DNA of 64,000 nt from Lachnospiraceae bacterium (lineage in GTDB: Bacteria > Bacillota > Clostridia > Lachnospirales > Lachnospiraceae), in assembly GCA_021770785.1 (NCBI GenBank), contig JAETQH010000006.1:1-64000 (forward strand), read 5' to 3'. Positions 1 through 7,041 of this stretch are shown here, in pieces; position 1 is the first letter of the stretch, and the number at the start of each line of letters is the position of its first letter. The notes beneath the pieces were generated by a model. That model did not search any database and had not been told where the DNA came from. It saw only the letters and a program-made list of their open reading frames with translations. A program made the translations under genes and the position numbers.

Positions 1-79
1 CCTACATATACAATACATTTTAATATTCCAACATGCAAGCCCTATTCTAAAATAGGGTTACTTGTCATGTAAAAAATTT

Positions 80-298
80 CTACAAGCAATCATGAGAAGT
101 TTTAACTCTCAAGTACTGGTATTCATACATGATTTCCCGTTTTTCCGCCAAATCACGGTCCAGATATTTACAGGGAAACACTACCAAATCCACCTCTGCC
201 TTTGAAGCTGTGTAAAAAACCCCTTTACACACGGATTCCGTAAACTTATCCATAATGCCGCTTACTAAAATCCCGATTGTTTTTCTTTTTCTACCCAT
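80..298 (-). pseudogene. N-terminal fragment of a LacI-like sensory (periplasmic-binding fold) protein
   Basis: The 72-residue frame begins with a basic MGRKRKTIG start and then resembles the first strand-helix-strand of LacI-type sugar-binding domains, as found in front of GGDEF domains in Lachnospiraceae sensors (KTIGILVSG, then FYTASKAEVDLVVFP, then YEYQY). After YEYQY the similarity stops and the frame ends about 12 residues later. No continuation is visible in the remaining 79 bases. I read it as a truncated remnant of a larger sensor. The family assignment rests on recalled similarity over about 60 residues. It could instead be a small expressed protein, but nothing supports that. Confidence 0.5.
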
Positions 299-433
299 GT
301 TCTGCTCACATACCTTTCACCATTTCCGTTTCATGTATCAGTTTTTTGTAGTTATTTTTTATAGTTGTTTTTATTTATATTTTCCCCTAATTTCAGTTAA
401 AAAGCAATAGTTAATTAGTTAATTTTTACAAAA

Positions 434-473
434 AATGCATCCTTACCTATATTTCTATAAGTAATGATGCATT
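434..473 (-). terminator. Hairpin with T-run, terminator-like
   Basis: On the minus strand AATGCATC pairs with GATGCATT (8 bp). Inside, TTACTTATA pairs with TATAGGTAA around a GAAA loop, and the stem is followed by six T. This has the form of an intrinsic terminator, but it lies 100 bp after the tsf terminator and no intact gene ends just before it. The rest of the gene-free stretch 299-645 is AT-rich and shows no other convincing element. Confidence 0.5.
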
Positions 474-572
474 ATCATTTCCAATCCATTTTTAAAAACA
501 TTTTTTTCTAAAGCCGCTTGCAAGACTTGCTTTATCTCACTTTCCGATATTAAATAAATATTCCATAAATCC

Positions 573-614
573 AAAAACCCCTGCAAATGGCATTTTATAC
601 CACTTACAAGGGTT
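573..614 (-). terminator. Intrinsic terminator after tsf
   Basis: On the minus strand AACCCTTGTAAGTGG pairs along its whole length with CCATTTGCAGGGGTT (15 pairs counting G-U), with a loop of about 9 bases and five T directly after the stem. It starts about 30 bases after the tsf stop codon and ends the rpsB-tsf transcript. Confidence 0.85.
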
Positions 615-645
615 CTTATTCTTAAAAATTCGCCGTAAAGTTCAC

Positions 646-1581
646 CTATGCGTTCATCTGTGCAGCAACCTCAGCAGCGAAGTCTTCCTGCTTCTTCTCA
701 AGACCTTCACCTGTCTCGAAACGAACGAATTTGTTTACTTTTACTGTGCATCCAACTGCTTTAGAAACTTCCTCTAAATATTTGCCTACGGTCTGTTTTC
801 CGTCCTCTGCTTTTACATAAACCTGATCTACTAAGCAGATTTCTTTTAACTCTTTGCTGATACGTCCCTCAATCATACCGTTGATTACTTTCTCAGGTTT
901 CTGAGACTCTTTCGGATCGTTCATAATCTGAGCTAAGAGAATCTCTTTCTCATGTGCGATGTAATCAGCGCTTACTTCCTCTCTGGAAACGTATTTCGGA
1001 TTTAACGCTGCAATCTGCATTGCGATGTTTACCATTGCCTCTTTCACTGCATCATTAACAACATCTGTATCCGCTTCAACGATAACACCGATTCTTCCGC
1101 CGCCATGAATATAAGAAGCCACACAGCCGTGCTCTGCAACAACTTTCTCAAATCTACGGATTTTTAAGTTCTCACCGATTACTGCAACCTTCTCTACTAA
1201 AGCGTCGTTTACACTCTTGCTGTTGTCCTCATTCCATGCCTCAGCCATAAATGCATCCATATCTGCTGCGTCAGAGTTTACTGCCTGATTTGCAACTGCT
1301 TTTACAAACTGCTGGAAGGTCTCGTTCTTTGCAACGAAGTCTGTCTCAGAGTTTACTTCCACAACAGCTGCTGTGTTGTCATCTTTTACAACAACGGTAC
1401 AAAGACCCTCTGCTGCGATACGGCTTGCTTTTTTCTCAGCCTTTGCCTGTCCGTTCTTTCTTAAGAACTCCACTGCCTCGTCCATGTTTCCGTTTGTCTC
1501 GTTTAATGCTTTTTTACAATCCATCATACCTGCGCCGGTCATTTCACGCAGTTCTTTTACCATTGCTGCTGTAATAGCCAT
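646..1581 (-). CDS. tsf: Elongation factor Ts
   Basis: EF-Ts is the guanine nucleotide exchange factor that recycles EF-Tu from the GDP to the GTP form during translation. The 311-residue protein opens with the UBA-like domain (MAITAAMVKELREMTGAGMMDCKKAL) and has the diagnostic TDFVAKN segment near residue 80. The C-terminal dimerisation region is present, so the gene looks full length. It follows rpsB by 23 bases with its own AGGA-type ribosome site, and a strong terminator follows it. In Bacillus tsf is followed by pyrH and frr; here it is followed by gene-free DNA and a sensor remnant. Confidence 0.97.
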   Translation of the reverse strand: MAITAAMVKELREMTGAGMMDCKKALNETNGNMDEAVEFLRKNGQAKAEKKASRIAAEGLCTVVVKDDNTAAVVEVNSETDFVAKNETFQQFVKAVANQAVNSDAADMDAFMAEAWNEDNSKSVNDALVEKVAVIGENLKIRRFEKVVAEHGCVASYIHGGGRIGVIVEADTDVVNDAVKEAMVNIAMQIAALNPKYVSREEVSADYIAHEKEILLAQIMNDPKESQKPEKVINGMIEGRISKELKEICLVDQVYVKAEDGKQTVGKYLEEVSKAVGCTVKVNKFVRFETGEGLEKKQEDFAAEVAAQMNA

Positions 1582-1604
1582 TTTTCAATCCTCCAAATTA
1601 TTAT

Positions 1605-2354
1605 TTATGCTTCTTCTGCTACTGCTTCCTCGTCTGCTGCTGCGGACTCCACTTCCTCTGCAGTCATCTCCGCACCCTGGTTTGCCTCGATAACAGCGTC
1701 AGCCATTTTGGAAACGATTAATTTTACGGCTCTGATAGCGTCATCGTTACCCGGAATTACATAATCTAACTCTTCCGGATCACAGTTGGTATCTGCGATA
1801 CCGATTAATGTAATACCTAATGTATGTGCTTCCTGGATACAAATTCTCTCTTTCTTCGGGTCTACTACGAAAATTGCATCTGGAATCTTCTTCATTTCCT
1901 TGATACCGCCAAGGTTTTTCTCTAATTTCTCCCACTCTTTTTTCAGTGCGATAACTTCTTTCTTCGGTAATACCTCAAAAGTACCGTCGGTAGCCATAGT
2001 CTCGATTTCTTTTAATCTTGCGATACGGCTCTGGATGGTTCTGAAGTTGGTCAGCATACCGCCTAACCATCTTTCATTTACATAGAACATTCCGCAGCGT
2101 TCTGCCTCTGTCTTGATAGCGTCCTGCGCCTGTTTCTTTGTTCCAACGAAGAGGATTGTACCACCTTCTGCTGCGATATCAGACACTGCTTTGTAAGCCT
2201 CATCTACTTTTCCTACGGATTTCTGTAAGTCAATGATGTAAATACCGTTTCTCTCGGTGTAGATGTAGGGAGCCATTTTCGGGTTCCATCTTCTGGTCTG
2301 ATGTCCAAAGTGAACACCTGCTTCTAATAACTGTTTCATTGAAATAACGCTCAT
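1605..2354 (-). CDS. rpsB: 30S ribosomal protein S2
   Basis: S2 binds the head-body junction of the small ribosomal subunit together with S1. The 249-residue sequence starts [27 protein letters not shown] and carries the GTKKQAQ and DPKKE signatures of the family, with an acidic, alanine-rich tail. It has a good AGGAGG site 8 bases before ATG, its own promoter and a folded leader. It is therefore transcribed independently of the flagellar string that ends just upstream. Position directly after the fla/che genes is the same as in Bacillus subtilis. Confidence 0.97.
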   Translation of the reverse strand: MSVISMKQLLEAGVHFGHQTRRWNPKMAPYIYTERNGIYIIDLQKSVGKVDEAYKAVSDIAAEGGTILFVGTKKQAQDAIKTEAERCGMFYVNERWLGGMLTNFRTIQSRIARLKEIETMATDGTFEVLPKKEVIALKKEWEKLEKNLGGIKEMKKIPDAIFVVDPKKERICIQEAHTLGITLIGIADTNCDPEELDYVIPGNDDAIRAVKLIVSKMADAVIEANQGAEMTAEEVESAAADEEAVAEEA

Positions 2355-2386
2355 TCTTTTTTCCTCCTGGTTTTATAAGCTTCTTC

Positions 2387-2442
2387 CATATGCTTCACCC
2401 CGTCGGACGACCTTTCGGCACCGGTCTTCCGGTCTGCATATG
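2387..2442 (-). promoter_or_regulatory. Structured 5' leader of rpsB, possible autoregulatory element
   Basis: Between promoter and start codon the leader can fold into a closed multi-branch. CATATGC pairs with GCATATG at its ends (2436-2442 with 2387-2393). Inside are three small hairpins: CCGG-AAGA-CCGG, GCC-GAAA-GGT and GTCG-TC-CGAC. Ribosomal protein operons often have leaders bound by their own product, so S2 feedback is a reasonable inference, but I do not recognise a named family. Confidence 0.5.
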
Positions 2443-2488
2443 TGTTTGTTACAGAATCTGGTTGTTAAATTCTGTCATAACCTTATTG

Positions 2489-2517
2489 ATTATAGCACAG
2501 TGCTTTACGGTGTGCAA
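2489..2517 (-). promoter_or_regulatory. SigA-type promoter of rpsB-tsf
   Basis: On the minus strand TTGCAC (2512-2517) and TATAAT (2489-2494) are separated by exactly 17 bases. This is a near-consensus vegetative promoter, 135 bases before the rpsB start. Confidence 0.9.
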
Positions 2518-2537
2518 GTATTTTTTTATTTAAGAGT

Positions 2538-2569
2538 AAAAAAGGAGCTGCCCGCTTTTGGGACGCTCC
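2538..2569 (-). terminator. Terminator ending the flagellar/chemotaxis gene string
   Basis: On the minus strand a GGAGC/GCTCC stem with an inner CCC/GGG pairing and a short A-rich loop is followed by six T. It lies 20 bases after the stop of the last fla-string gene and before the rpsB promoter, so it separates motility from ribosomal protein transcription. Confidence 0.85.
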
Positions 2570-2588
2570 TGCTATTACTGCTGTTTTA

Positions 2589-3200
2589 TCAGCGTTGTTC
2601 TTCTATTGGCCCGTTCTTTAAAATGTCTGCAATCTCTTCCATCGTCAATCCATAGGGGATGTCATAATTTCCTACAGTGATAGAAGAGGCATAACCTATC
2701 TCCTGTAAGTATTTCCGAAAAACTTCGGCATCTTCAATCAGACCGTTGGCTGCCAGATTCTCACAGACAGTCCTGCATACATCTCCACGGTTCACCACCA
2801 GGCGGTAAGGAGCCTGTGTCTCCTCCGGTGTTTCAGCGTTTCCGCTGTCTGCAGCATCTTCCGGTGTATCCGCAACTTCTTCATCTGTTGCATTTCCATT
2901 GTCTGCTGTATTTTCCTGCGGGTCCGTCTCTTCCGGCGGGGTTGTCTCTTCATAATCTGCAGCGGAACCACTGTCTCCTGTATCCTCACCAGAAGCGGCT
3001 TCTGTTCCCTCCTGTTGCTCTGTGGCAGGGGTTTCCGTATCCTCCGGCATCACCATACCTAACATGGTTGCTTTTGCAATGATCTCTTCCTCCGAAATAT
3101 CATCAATATCTGTCTGTTTTCCTCCGAAACTGATGGCAAGAATAATCGTTGTCACAATGATTCCGACACCCAGTCCCCGTAAATAATACTTTAACTTCAC
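2589..3200 (-). CDS. Membrane-anchored protein with MltG/YceG-like C-terminal domain
   Basis: The 203-residue protein has one N-terminal transmembrane helix (about residues 8-24), then a long acidic Glu/Thr/Pro-rich linker (about 45-130), then a compact C-terminal domain. That domain (VVNRGD through EEIADILKNGP) resembles the small LysM-like domain that precedes the catalytic part of MltG endolytic transglycosylases. The catalytic MltG portion is absent, so a cell-wall binding or sensing role is only inferred. It overlaps the upstream gene by 4 bases and is the last gene of the fla string. Confidence 0.65.
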   Translation of the reverse strand: MKLKYYLRGLGVGIIVTTIILAISFGGKQTDIDDISEEEIIAKATMLGMVMPEDTETPATEQQEGTEAASGEDTGDSGSAADYEETTPPEETDPQENTADNGNATDEEVADTPEDAADSGNAETPEETQAPYRLVVNRGDVCRTVCENLAANGLIEDAEVFRKYLQEIGYASSITVGNYDIPYGLTMEEIADILKNGPIEEQR

Positions 3201-3892
3201 GAATTTGTTTCCCCTTTGTACAGTCCTATCACAAGTTTTACTTCACCAAGTCCTAAGCCGAATTTTCGGGCAATCTCCACATCGCTCATACCCTTTCTGT
3301 GCAGTGCCAGAATCTCTTTGTTATGGTTTTCTTTTTCTCCCGTTACACTTTCCTCCGGCTCTTCCGGCTGCTCCGACAATTCCGGCACAAACTCTGCCGT
3401 CTCATTTACCGGGGGCTCTGCCGGTGTAACTGCCACCGTCGGCGTTGCGGACACAGCTGCCGCTGCCGCCGCAACCCTTTCCTGCACATTTCGCACATCT
3501 GCAGTAAGCTTCTGTAAATCAGAAGCCAGACCCACCAGCTCTGTATGCTTGTCATTGAGCATATTATATAGAAACATAATCTCATTGTGGGTCTTGTTCA
3601 TATTCTCCATCACGGTGTCGGAATACTCACTGATTGCCATAATCTTCTCATTGGTTTCTTTCTCTAAGGCACGGTCCGTCTTGTCCATGGATGCCTCAAT
3701 CTCTTCTTCTATCGCTTCTTCAATCCTGGTATTTGCCTGTTCTAAGCCCCGGCTGATAATCTTTTTTAATTCGTCTTCGCTCATTTCGGCTATTTTATTC
3801 AATTCCGATGGAGATAACTTTTCTGCCACGAAAAAACTCCCTATCATAAATACCGCTCCTATCAGAAGCAAACAGATTTCTACTCCAGTCAT
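3197..3892 (-). CDS. SwrB/YlxL-like membrane protein (DUF6115 type)
   Basis: This 231-residue protein has an N-terminal membrane helix (residues about 5-24) and a long charged coiled coil (about 30-140). An Ala/Pro-rich linker follows, then a C-terminal helix-turn-helix-like segment (NKEILALHRKGMSDVEIARK, about 190-225). Position after sigD and architecture match B. subtilis SwrB (YlxL), which helps activate FliM/FliG-type basal body assembly and hence SigD. Sequence similarity outside the C-terminal motif cannot be judged by eye, so the functional equivalence is an inference. Confidence 0.7.
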   Translation of the reverse strand: MTGVEICLLLIGAVFMIGSFFVAEKLSPSELNKIAEMSEDELKKIISRGLEQANTRIEEAIEEEIEASMDKTDRALEKETNEKIMAISEYSDTVMENMNKTHNEIMFLYNMLNDKHTELVGLASDLQKLTADVRNVQERVAAAAAAVSATPTVAVTPAEPPVNETAEFVPELSEQPEEPEESVTGEKENHNKEILALHRKGMSDVEIARKFGLGLGEVKLVIGLYKGETNS

Positions 3893-3902
3893 ATGTTTCC
3901 CC

Positions 3903-4226
3903 TTATATCTTTACGTCAAAGCTGCTTTTTCTTTCTTTGGGAAGGATTTTCCCTCCTTCCTCTTTTCCCTTTTCCTTCTTTTTTCTCTTTCTTTCGTCCC
4001 TGCTGTAGCTGTTGCTGCCCTTTTCCTTAGCGTCATAACGAAATTCGAAGTTCTCCTTGCCCTCCGTATCCTGTACCTTATGCGCCAGACTGTCCGCCTG
4101 CTTTTCCTGCTTCACCTCAATGCTGTGCTGTTGAATCACAGGTTTATTATCCTCCTGCTGTTTAAGGGTTCCCACATCCTGTGTTCTCTGTATCATTCCG
4201 TTAAAATCCACTGGTCTAATCGACAT
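3903..4226 (-). CDS. Small hydrophilic protein of the flagellar string, function unknown
   Basis: The 107-residue product starts MSIRPVDFNGMIQRTQDV and is strongly charged, with a Lys/Glu-rich tail. It has no membrane helix or recognised domain. ATG at 4226 is preferred over an in-frame TTG two codons upstream, because only the ATG has proper spacing (7 bases) from GGTG. It lies between sigD and the SwrB-like gene, which suggests a role in motility regulation, but there is no direct evidence. Confidence 0.7.
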   Translation of the reverse strand: MSIRPVDFNGMIQRTQDVGTLKQQEDNKPVIQQHSIEVKQEKQADSLAHKVQDTEGKENFEFRYDAKEKGSNSYSRDERKRKKKEKGKEEGGKILPKERKSSFDVKI

Positions 4227-4251
4227 ACGCAAGCACCTGCCTTTTTCTGTG

Positions 4252-5016
4252 TCAGTCTACCAGAAGCCCCATGTAATTTCCCATCTTCTTGCGCATCTTT
4301 GACAGCGCCTTCGTATGCAGCTGGGAAACTCTAGATTCCGACACCTCTAAGATATTGCTGATTTCCTTTAATGTCAAATCCTCATAATAATACAACAAAA
4401 TTACTTTCTTTTCCTTTTCCGTCAGCAGCTCCATGGATTCCTTTAAGACTTTTTTTAATTCCTCTTCCTGTATGGAATCCTCCGGCTGGACAAAATGAGA
4501 ATTGTTCTTTGCGTCCATCACCGGCTCGCCGCCCTGCTCTAAAAATTCGTTGAGGGATACCACATTGGTCACATTGAGTTGCACCTGCCACTCATTCAAT
4601 TCCGACTCCGCAATACCAAGCTCCTTTGCGATTTCTTCATCCGTAGCGTTTTTTCCGGTTTTTGTCTCAATCTGTCGTATCGCCTCTTCTATTTTTTTTC
4701 GCTTCTGGCGGACGGTCCTCGGTATCCAGTCCATTTTCCTTATCTGGTCTAAAATGGAACCCCGGATTCTAAGACTGGCATAAGTCTCAAACTTCACATC
4801 TTTGTTTAAATCAAATTTGTCAATCGCATCTATCAGTCCGAATATGCCATAGCTCACCAAATCTTCATATTCTACGTTATAGCCAAGATACATACTGAGC
4901 CGTCCTGCAACAACTTTTACCAGAGGTGCGTACTCAATAATAATTTGTTCCCGCAACTTCGCCGAAGGATTTTTCTGGTAATCCTCCCAAAGTTTCTCTC
5001 TTTCCACCGTTTTCAT
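4252..5016 (-). CDS. sigD: Flagellar sigma factor SigD/FliA (sigma-28)
   Basis: SigD directs RNA polymerase to late flagellar, chemotaxis and autolysin promoters. The 254-residue protein has region 2 (YEDLVSYGIFGLIDAIDKFD and FETYASLRIRGSILDQIRKMDW, about 50-100), region 3 (about 110-160) and a region 4 helix-turn-helix near the C-terminus (LTLKEISNILEVSESRVSQL). Length and order of regions are normal for FliA/WhiG-type factors. The gene follows a small membrane protein and precedes two regulatory-looking genes, as sigD-swrB do in Bacillus. No FlgM anti-sigma factor is in this window. Confidence 0.95.
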   Translation of the reverse strand: MKTVEREKLWEDYQKNPSAKLREQIIIEYAPLVKVVAGRLSMYLGYNVEYEDLVSYGIFGLIDAIDKFDLNKDVKFETYASLRIRGSILDQIRKMDWIPRTVRQKRKKIEEAIRQIETKTGKNATDEEIAKELGIAESELNEWQVQLNVTNVVSLNEFLEQGGEPVMDAKNNSHFVQPEDSIQEEELKKVLKESMELLTEKEKKVILLYYYEDLTLKEISNILEVSESRVSQLHTKALSKMRKKMGNYMGLLVD

Positions 5017-5036
5017 ATGAAGCCCCCACGTCTAAG

Positions 5037-5324
5037 TTATTTTTCTGCTTTATTCTCTTCCGGCTTTTCTAACTCCTGTCCGTCTTCCCCGTCAGCCTCC
5101 TCTTCCTCTGAGGCTTCCTCACCATCCGTGGTATCTTCTTTCATTTCTTTAAAATTACTGTCAATTATCAGTTTTACTATACCGCCTAACACATAAAAAA
5201 CCACCAATACCGCAAGCAGTATTTTTAAAAAACGCAGAGTTTCCATATGTGTTACAATTCCGGCAACGCAGGTAATAAACCCCGCTGCCAACATGACAAT
5301 CGCAGGTATCGTCTTTGTTTTCAT
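5037..5324 (-). CDS. Small two-helix membrane protein with acidic tail
   Basis: This 95-residue product has two hydrophobic helices (about residues 7-25 and 31-53) followed by a highly acidic tail rich in Glu and Asp. I recognise no family. It sits between cheD and sigD in the same orientation with spacings of about 20 bases, so it is co-transcribed with the chemotaxis genes. A regulatory or assembly role at the membrane is speculation. Confidence 0.7.
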   Translation of the reverse strand: MKTKTIPAIVMLAAGFITCVAGIVTHMETLRFLKILLAVLVVFYVLGGIVKLIIDSNFKEMKEDTTDGEEASEEEEADGEDGQELEKPEENKAEK

Positions 5325-5348
5325 ACTGCATCCATGCCTTTCCCGTTC

Positions 5349-5834
5349 TTAAATAATTTTCAAAGGCTTTCCGACTGATTTGATATAAAACTCGCCGGTA
5401 TCACAATGCAACTCCACAGTTCTACCGTAATTCAGCCCCGTATCCTCCGCCACAAGCCGGACTCCTAACTGTTTCAATTTCAGCTTTGCCGCCTCCGTAT
5501 TTCTGGCTCCGATATTTCCAACATCAGAAAGACCGTTTACCTCAAACATTTTTGCTCCACCTGCAATTTTCGCAACCAGCCTGCCCCTATTGGCTCCCGC
5601 CGCAATCACACGCTTGTACAACTCACTAATCCCGGTATCACCAAACTTCGCAATATTACCATTGTTGCGTACCTTTGTGCTGTCAGGAAGCATGTAATGA
5701 ACCATCCCGCCAATCTTCGTCACAGGATCGTAAAATACGAGACCGATACAAGAACCCAACCCCAAAGTCGTAATAACATCAGGGGCTTTACATATATTCA
5801 AATCTGCCATGCCCACTTTTATTACTGCACCCAT
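5349..5834 (-). CDS. cheD: Chemoreceptor glutamine deamidase CheD
   Basis: CheD deamidates receptor glutamines and, in Bacillus-type systems, binds CheC to raise its CheY-P phosphatase activity. The 161-residue protein has the catalytic Cys in GLGSCIGLVFYD (C29) and the conserved His in GGMVHYMLPDS (H46). The later NIGARN and GRTVELH segments are typical. It lies 11 bases after cheC, its partner. Confidence 0.95.
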   Translation of the reverse strand: MGAVIKVGMADLNICKAPDVITTLGLGSCIGLVFYDPVTKIGGMVHYMLPDSTKVRNNGNIAKFGDTGISELYKRVIAAGANRGRLVAKIAGGAKMFEVNGLSDVGNIGARNTEAAKLKLKQLGVRLVAEDTGLNYGRTVELHCDTGEFYIKSVGKPLKII

Positions 5835-5845
5835 ACATTTTCTCC

Positions 5846-6466
5846 TTATATTGAGATTCCAAGCGATGTCAATATCTTCTCATAAGACCCCTGTTCCGGC
5901 ATAAGGATAAAATATCCGTTAATCGCCACCTCAGCACATATTTCCGTCTGAATCAACAGGGCGTTATCCCCCTGCAGCCCAAACTCAATGGCAGGCACAC
6001 TTAAGATAGAACCAGCCATATCCACCGCAATATACGGGATGGAGGGTGCAATCACCAGGTTTGTCATAGACGATAATGCCGAAAGATAAGAACCTGCAAT
6101 AATATTACCGATTTCTTTCAAAGCCGACAGTTCAAGTTCTCCAAAGGGCTCATCATCCGGTGCATCTGTCATCATCAGTTTATTTACCAGGTACCGTGCG
6201 GAAGGGATGTCCAACAGGAACATCATACTGCCGTCAATATCATTCTGCACTTCCAAAAAGATACCCACAATAGTCTCATCCTCTGCACCAACTGCAGTTC
6301 CAAGCTTTGAAACCTCCATCAGCTTAATGTTGGGCACATTCATGTCAATTTTAATACCTAACATATTGGCAATGGCAGTGGTGGCATTGCCCGCACCGAT
6401 ATTGCCGATTTCTCTCAACACATCCAGATACATATTATTTACGTCTTCCAACGTCATATTTCCCAT
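5846..6466 (-). CDS. cheC: CheY-P phosphatase CheC
   Basis: CheC dephosphorylates CheY-P as part of Bacillus-type adaptation. The protein shows the two phosphatase signatures, REIGNIGAGNATTA near residue 20 and LSALKEIGNI near residue 115, each with the catalytic Glu and Asn. The start is placed at ATG 6466 (MGNMTLEDVNN, 206 residues), because an AAAGGAAAG ribosome site precedes it. A longer frame to 6571 runs through a perfect hairpin and lacks family similarity. The gene is separated from cheW by that hairpin. Confidence 0.95.
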   Translation of the reverse strand: MGNMTLEDVNNMYLDVLREIGNIGAGNATTAIANMLGIKIDMNVPNIKLMEVSKLGTAVGAEDETIVGIFLEVQNDIDGSMMFLLDIPSARYLVNKLMMTDAPDDEPFGELELSALKEIGNIIAGSYLSALSSMTNLVIAPSIPYIAVDMAGSILSVPAIEFGLQGDNALLIQTEICAEVAINGYFILMPEQGSYEKILTSLGISI

Positions 6467-6544
6467 AAGTGTCTTTCCTTTCTTATCGCAATATGTATTT
6501 TTGTATTTTAACGTTGTAAAGTTTTTCAGAAATAAATATAGAAC

Positions 6545-6575
6545 GTTAGTGAGACTTATGTTAAGTCTCACTAAC
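6545..6575 (-). repeat. Perfect 14-bp inverted repeat between cheW and cheC
   Basis: GTTAGTGAGACTTA and TAAGTCTCACTAAC are exact reverse complements separated by 3 bases, beginning 10 bases after the cheW stop. No run of T follows on either strand, so it is not a classical intrinsic terminator. Candidate roles are mRNA processing, 3' protection of the upstream message or an internal attenuation point that lowers cheC-cheD-sigD expression. Confidence 0.85.
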
Positions 6576-6584
6576 CTCTAACGC

Positions 6585-7028
6585 TTAAATATCGTCTTCA
6601 ATGATGGAATTAATGTCCAACAAGGAAATCAACTCATCCCCATGTTTGCCGATACCATTAATAAACTTTCCCTTGCTGGCTTTATCAATCTCATCCTCGC
6701 TTAGATTCACAACTTCCTTTACCTCATCCACAATAATGCCTAACAAAGCGCTGTCCTCTAATTTTAAGATAATGATTCTGCTGGCATTGGTAAACACGTC
6801 ATCTGCCAGTCCCATTTTTTTGCGAAGGCTCATAATAGGTACAACCTCGCCACGCAGATTGATTACTCCCGTAAAATAGGTCTGTACTCTCGGTACGCGG
6901 GTAATCTTCTGCATTCGGACAATATTGTCTATGTAGCTGATATCAATCCCATAATGTTCGTCGCCAACCATGACAACGATGTACTGTTTAGATTCTACTT
7001 CACTTACTTCAAGATTATTATTCGTCAT
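6585..7028 (-). CDS. cheW: Chemotaxis coupling protein CheW
   Basis: CheW links chemoreceptors to the kinase CheA in the polar signalling array. The 147-residue protein is a single CheW domain with the hallmark segments VVMVGDEHYGIDISYIDNIV, VINLRGEVVPIMSLRKK and GIIVDEVKEVV. A GGGGGTG site precedes ATG 7028. It lies 13 bases after cheA. Confidence 0.97.
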   Translation of the reverse strand: MTNNNLEVSEVESKQYIVVMVGDEHYGIDISYIDNIVRMQKITRVPRVQTYFTGVINLRGEVVPIMSLRKKMGLADDVFTNASRIIILKLEDSALLGIIVDEVKEVVNLSEDEIDKASKGKFINGIGKHGDELISLLDINSIIEDDI

Positions 7029-7041
7029 GTTAGCACCCCCA

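Noticed and set aside
1-79. Mobile element end or attachment site next to the sensor remnant
   Set aside because: A CCCTATT/AATAGGG inverted repeat is present near 42-59, but there is no transposase, direct repeat or tRNA gene to support an element boundary.
3216-4334. Long plus-strand open frame (372 codons) opposite the SwrB-like gene
   Set aside because: It runs antisense to well-supported genes, with Ser/Phe-rich composition typical of a reverse-strand shadow and no ribosome site.
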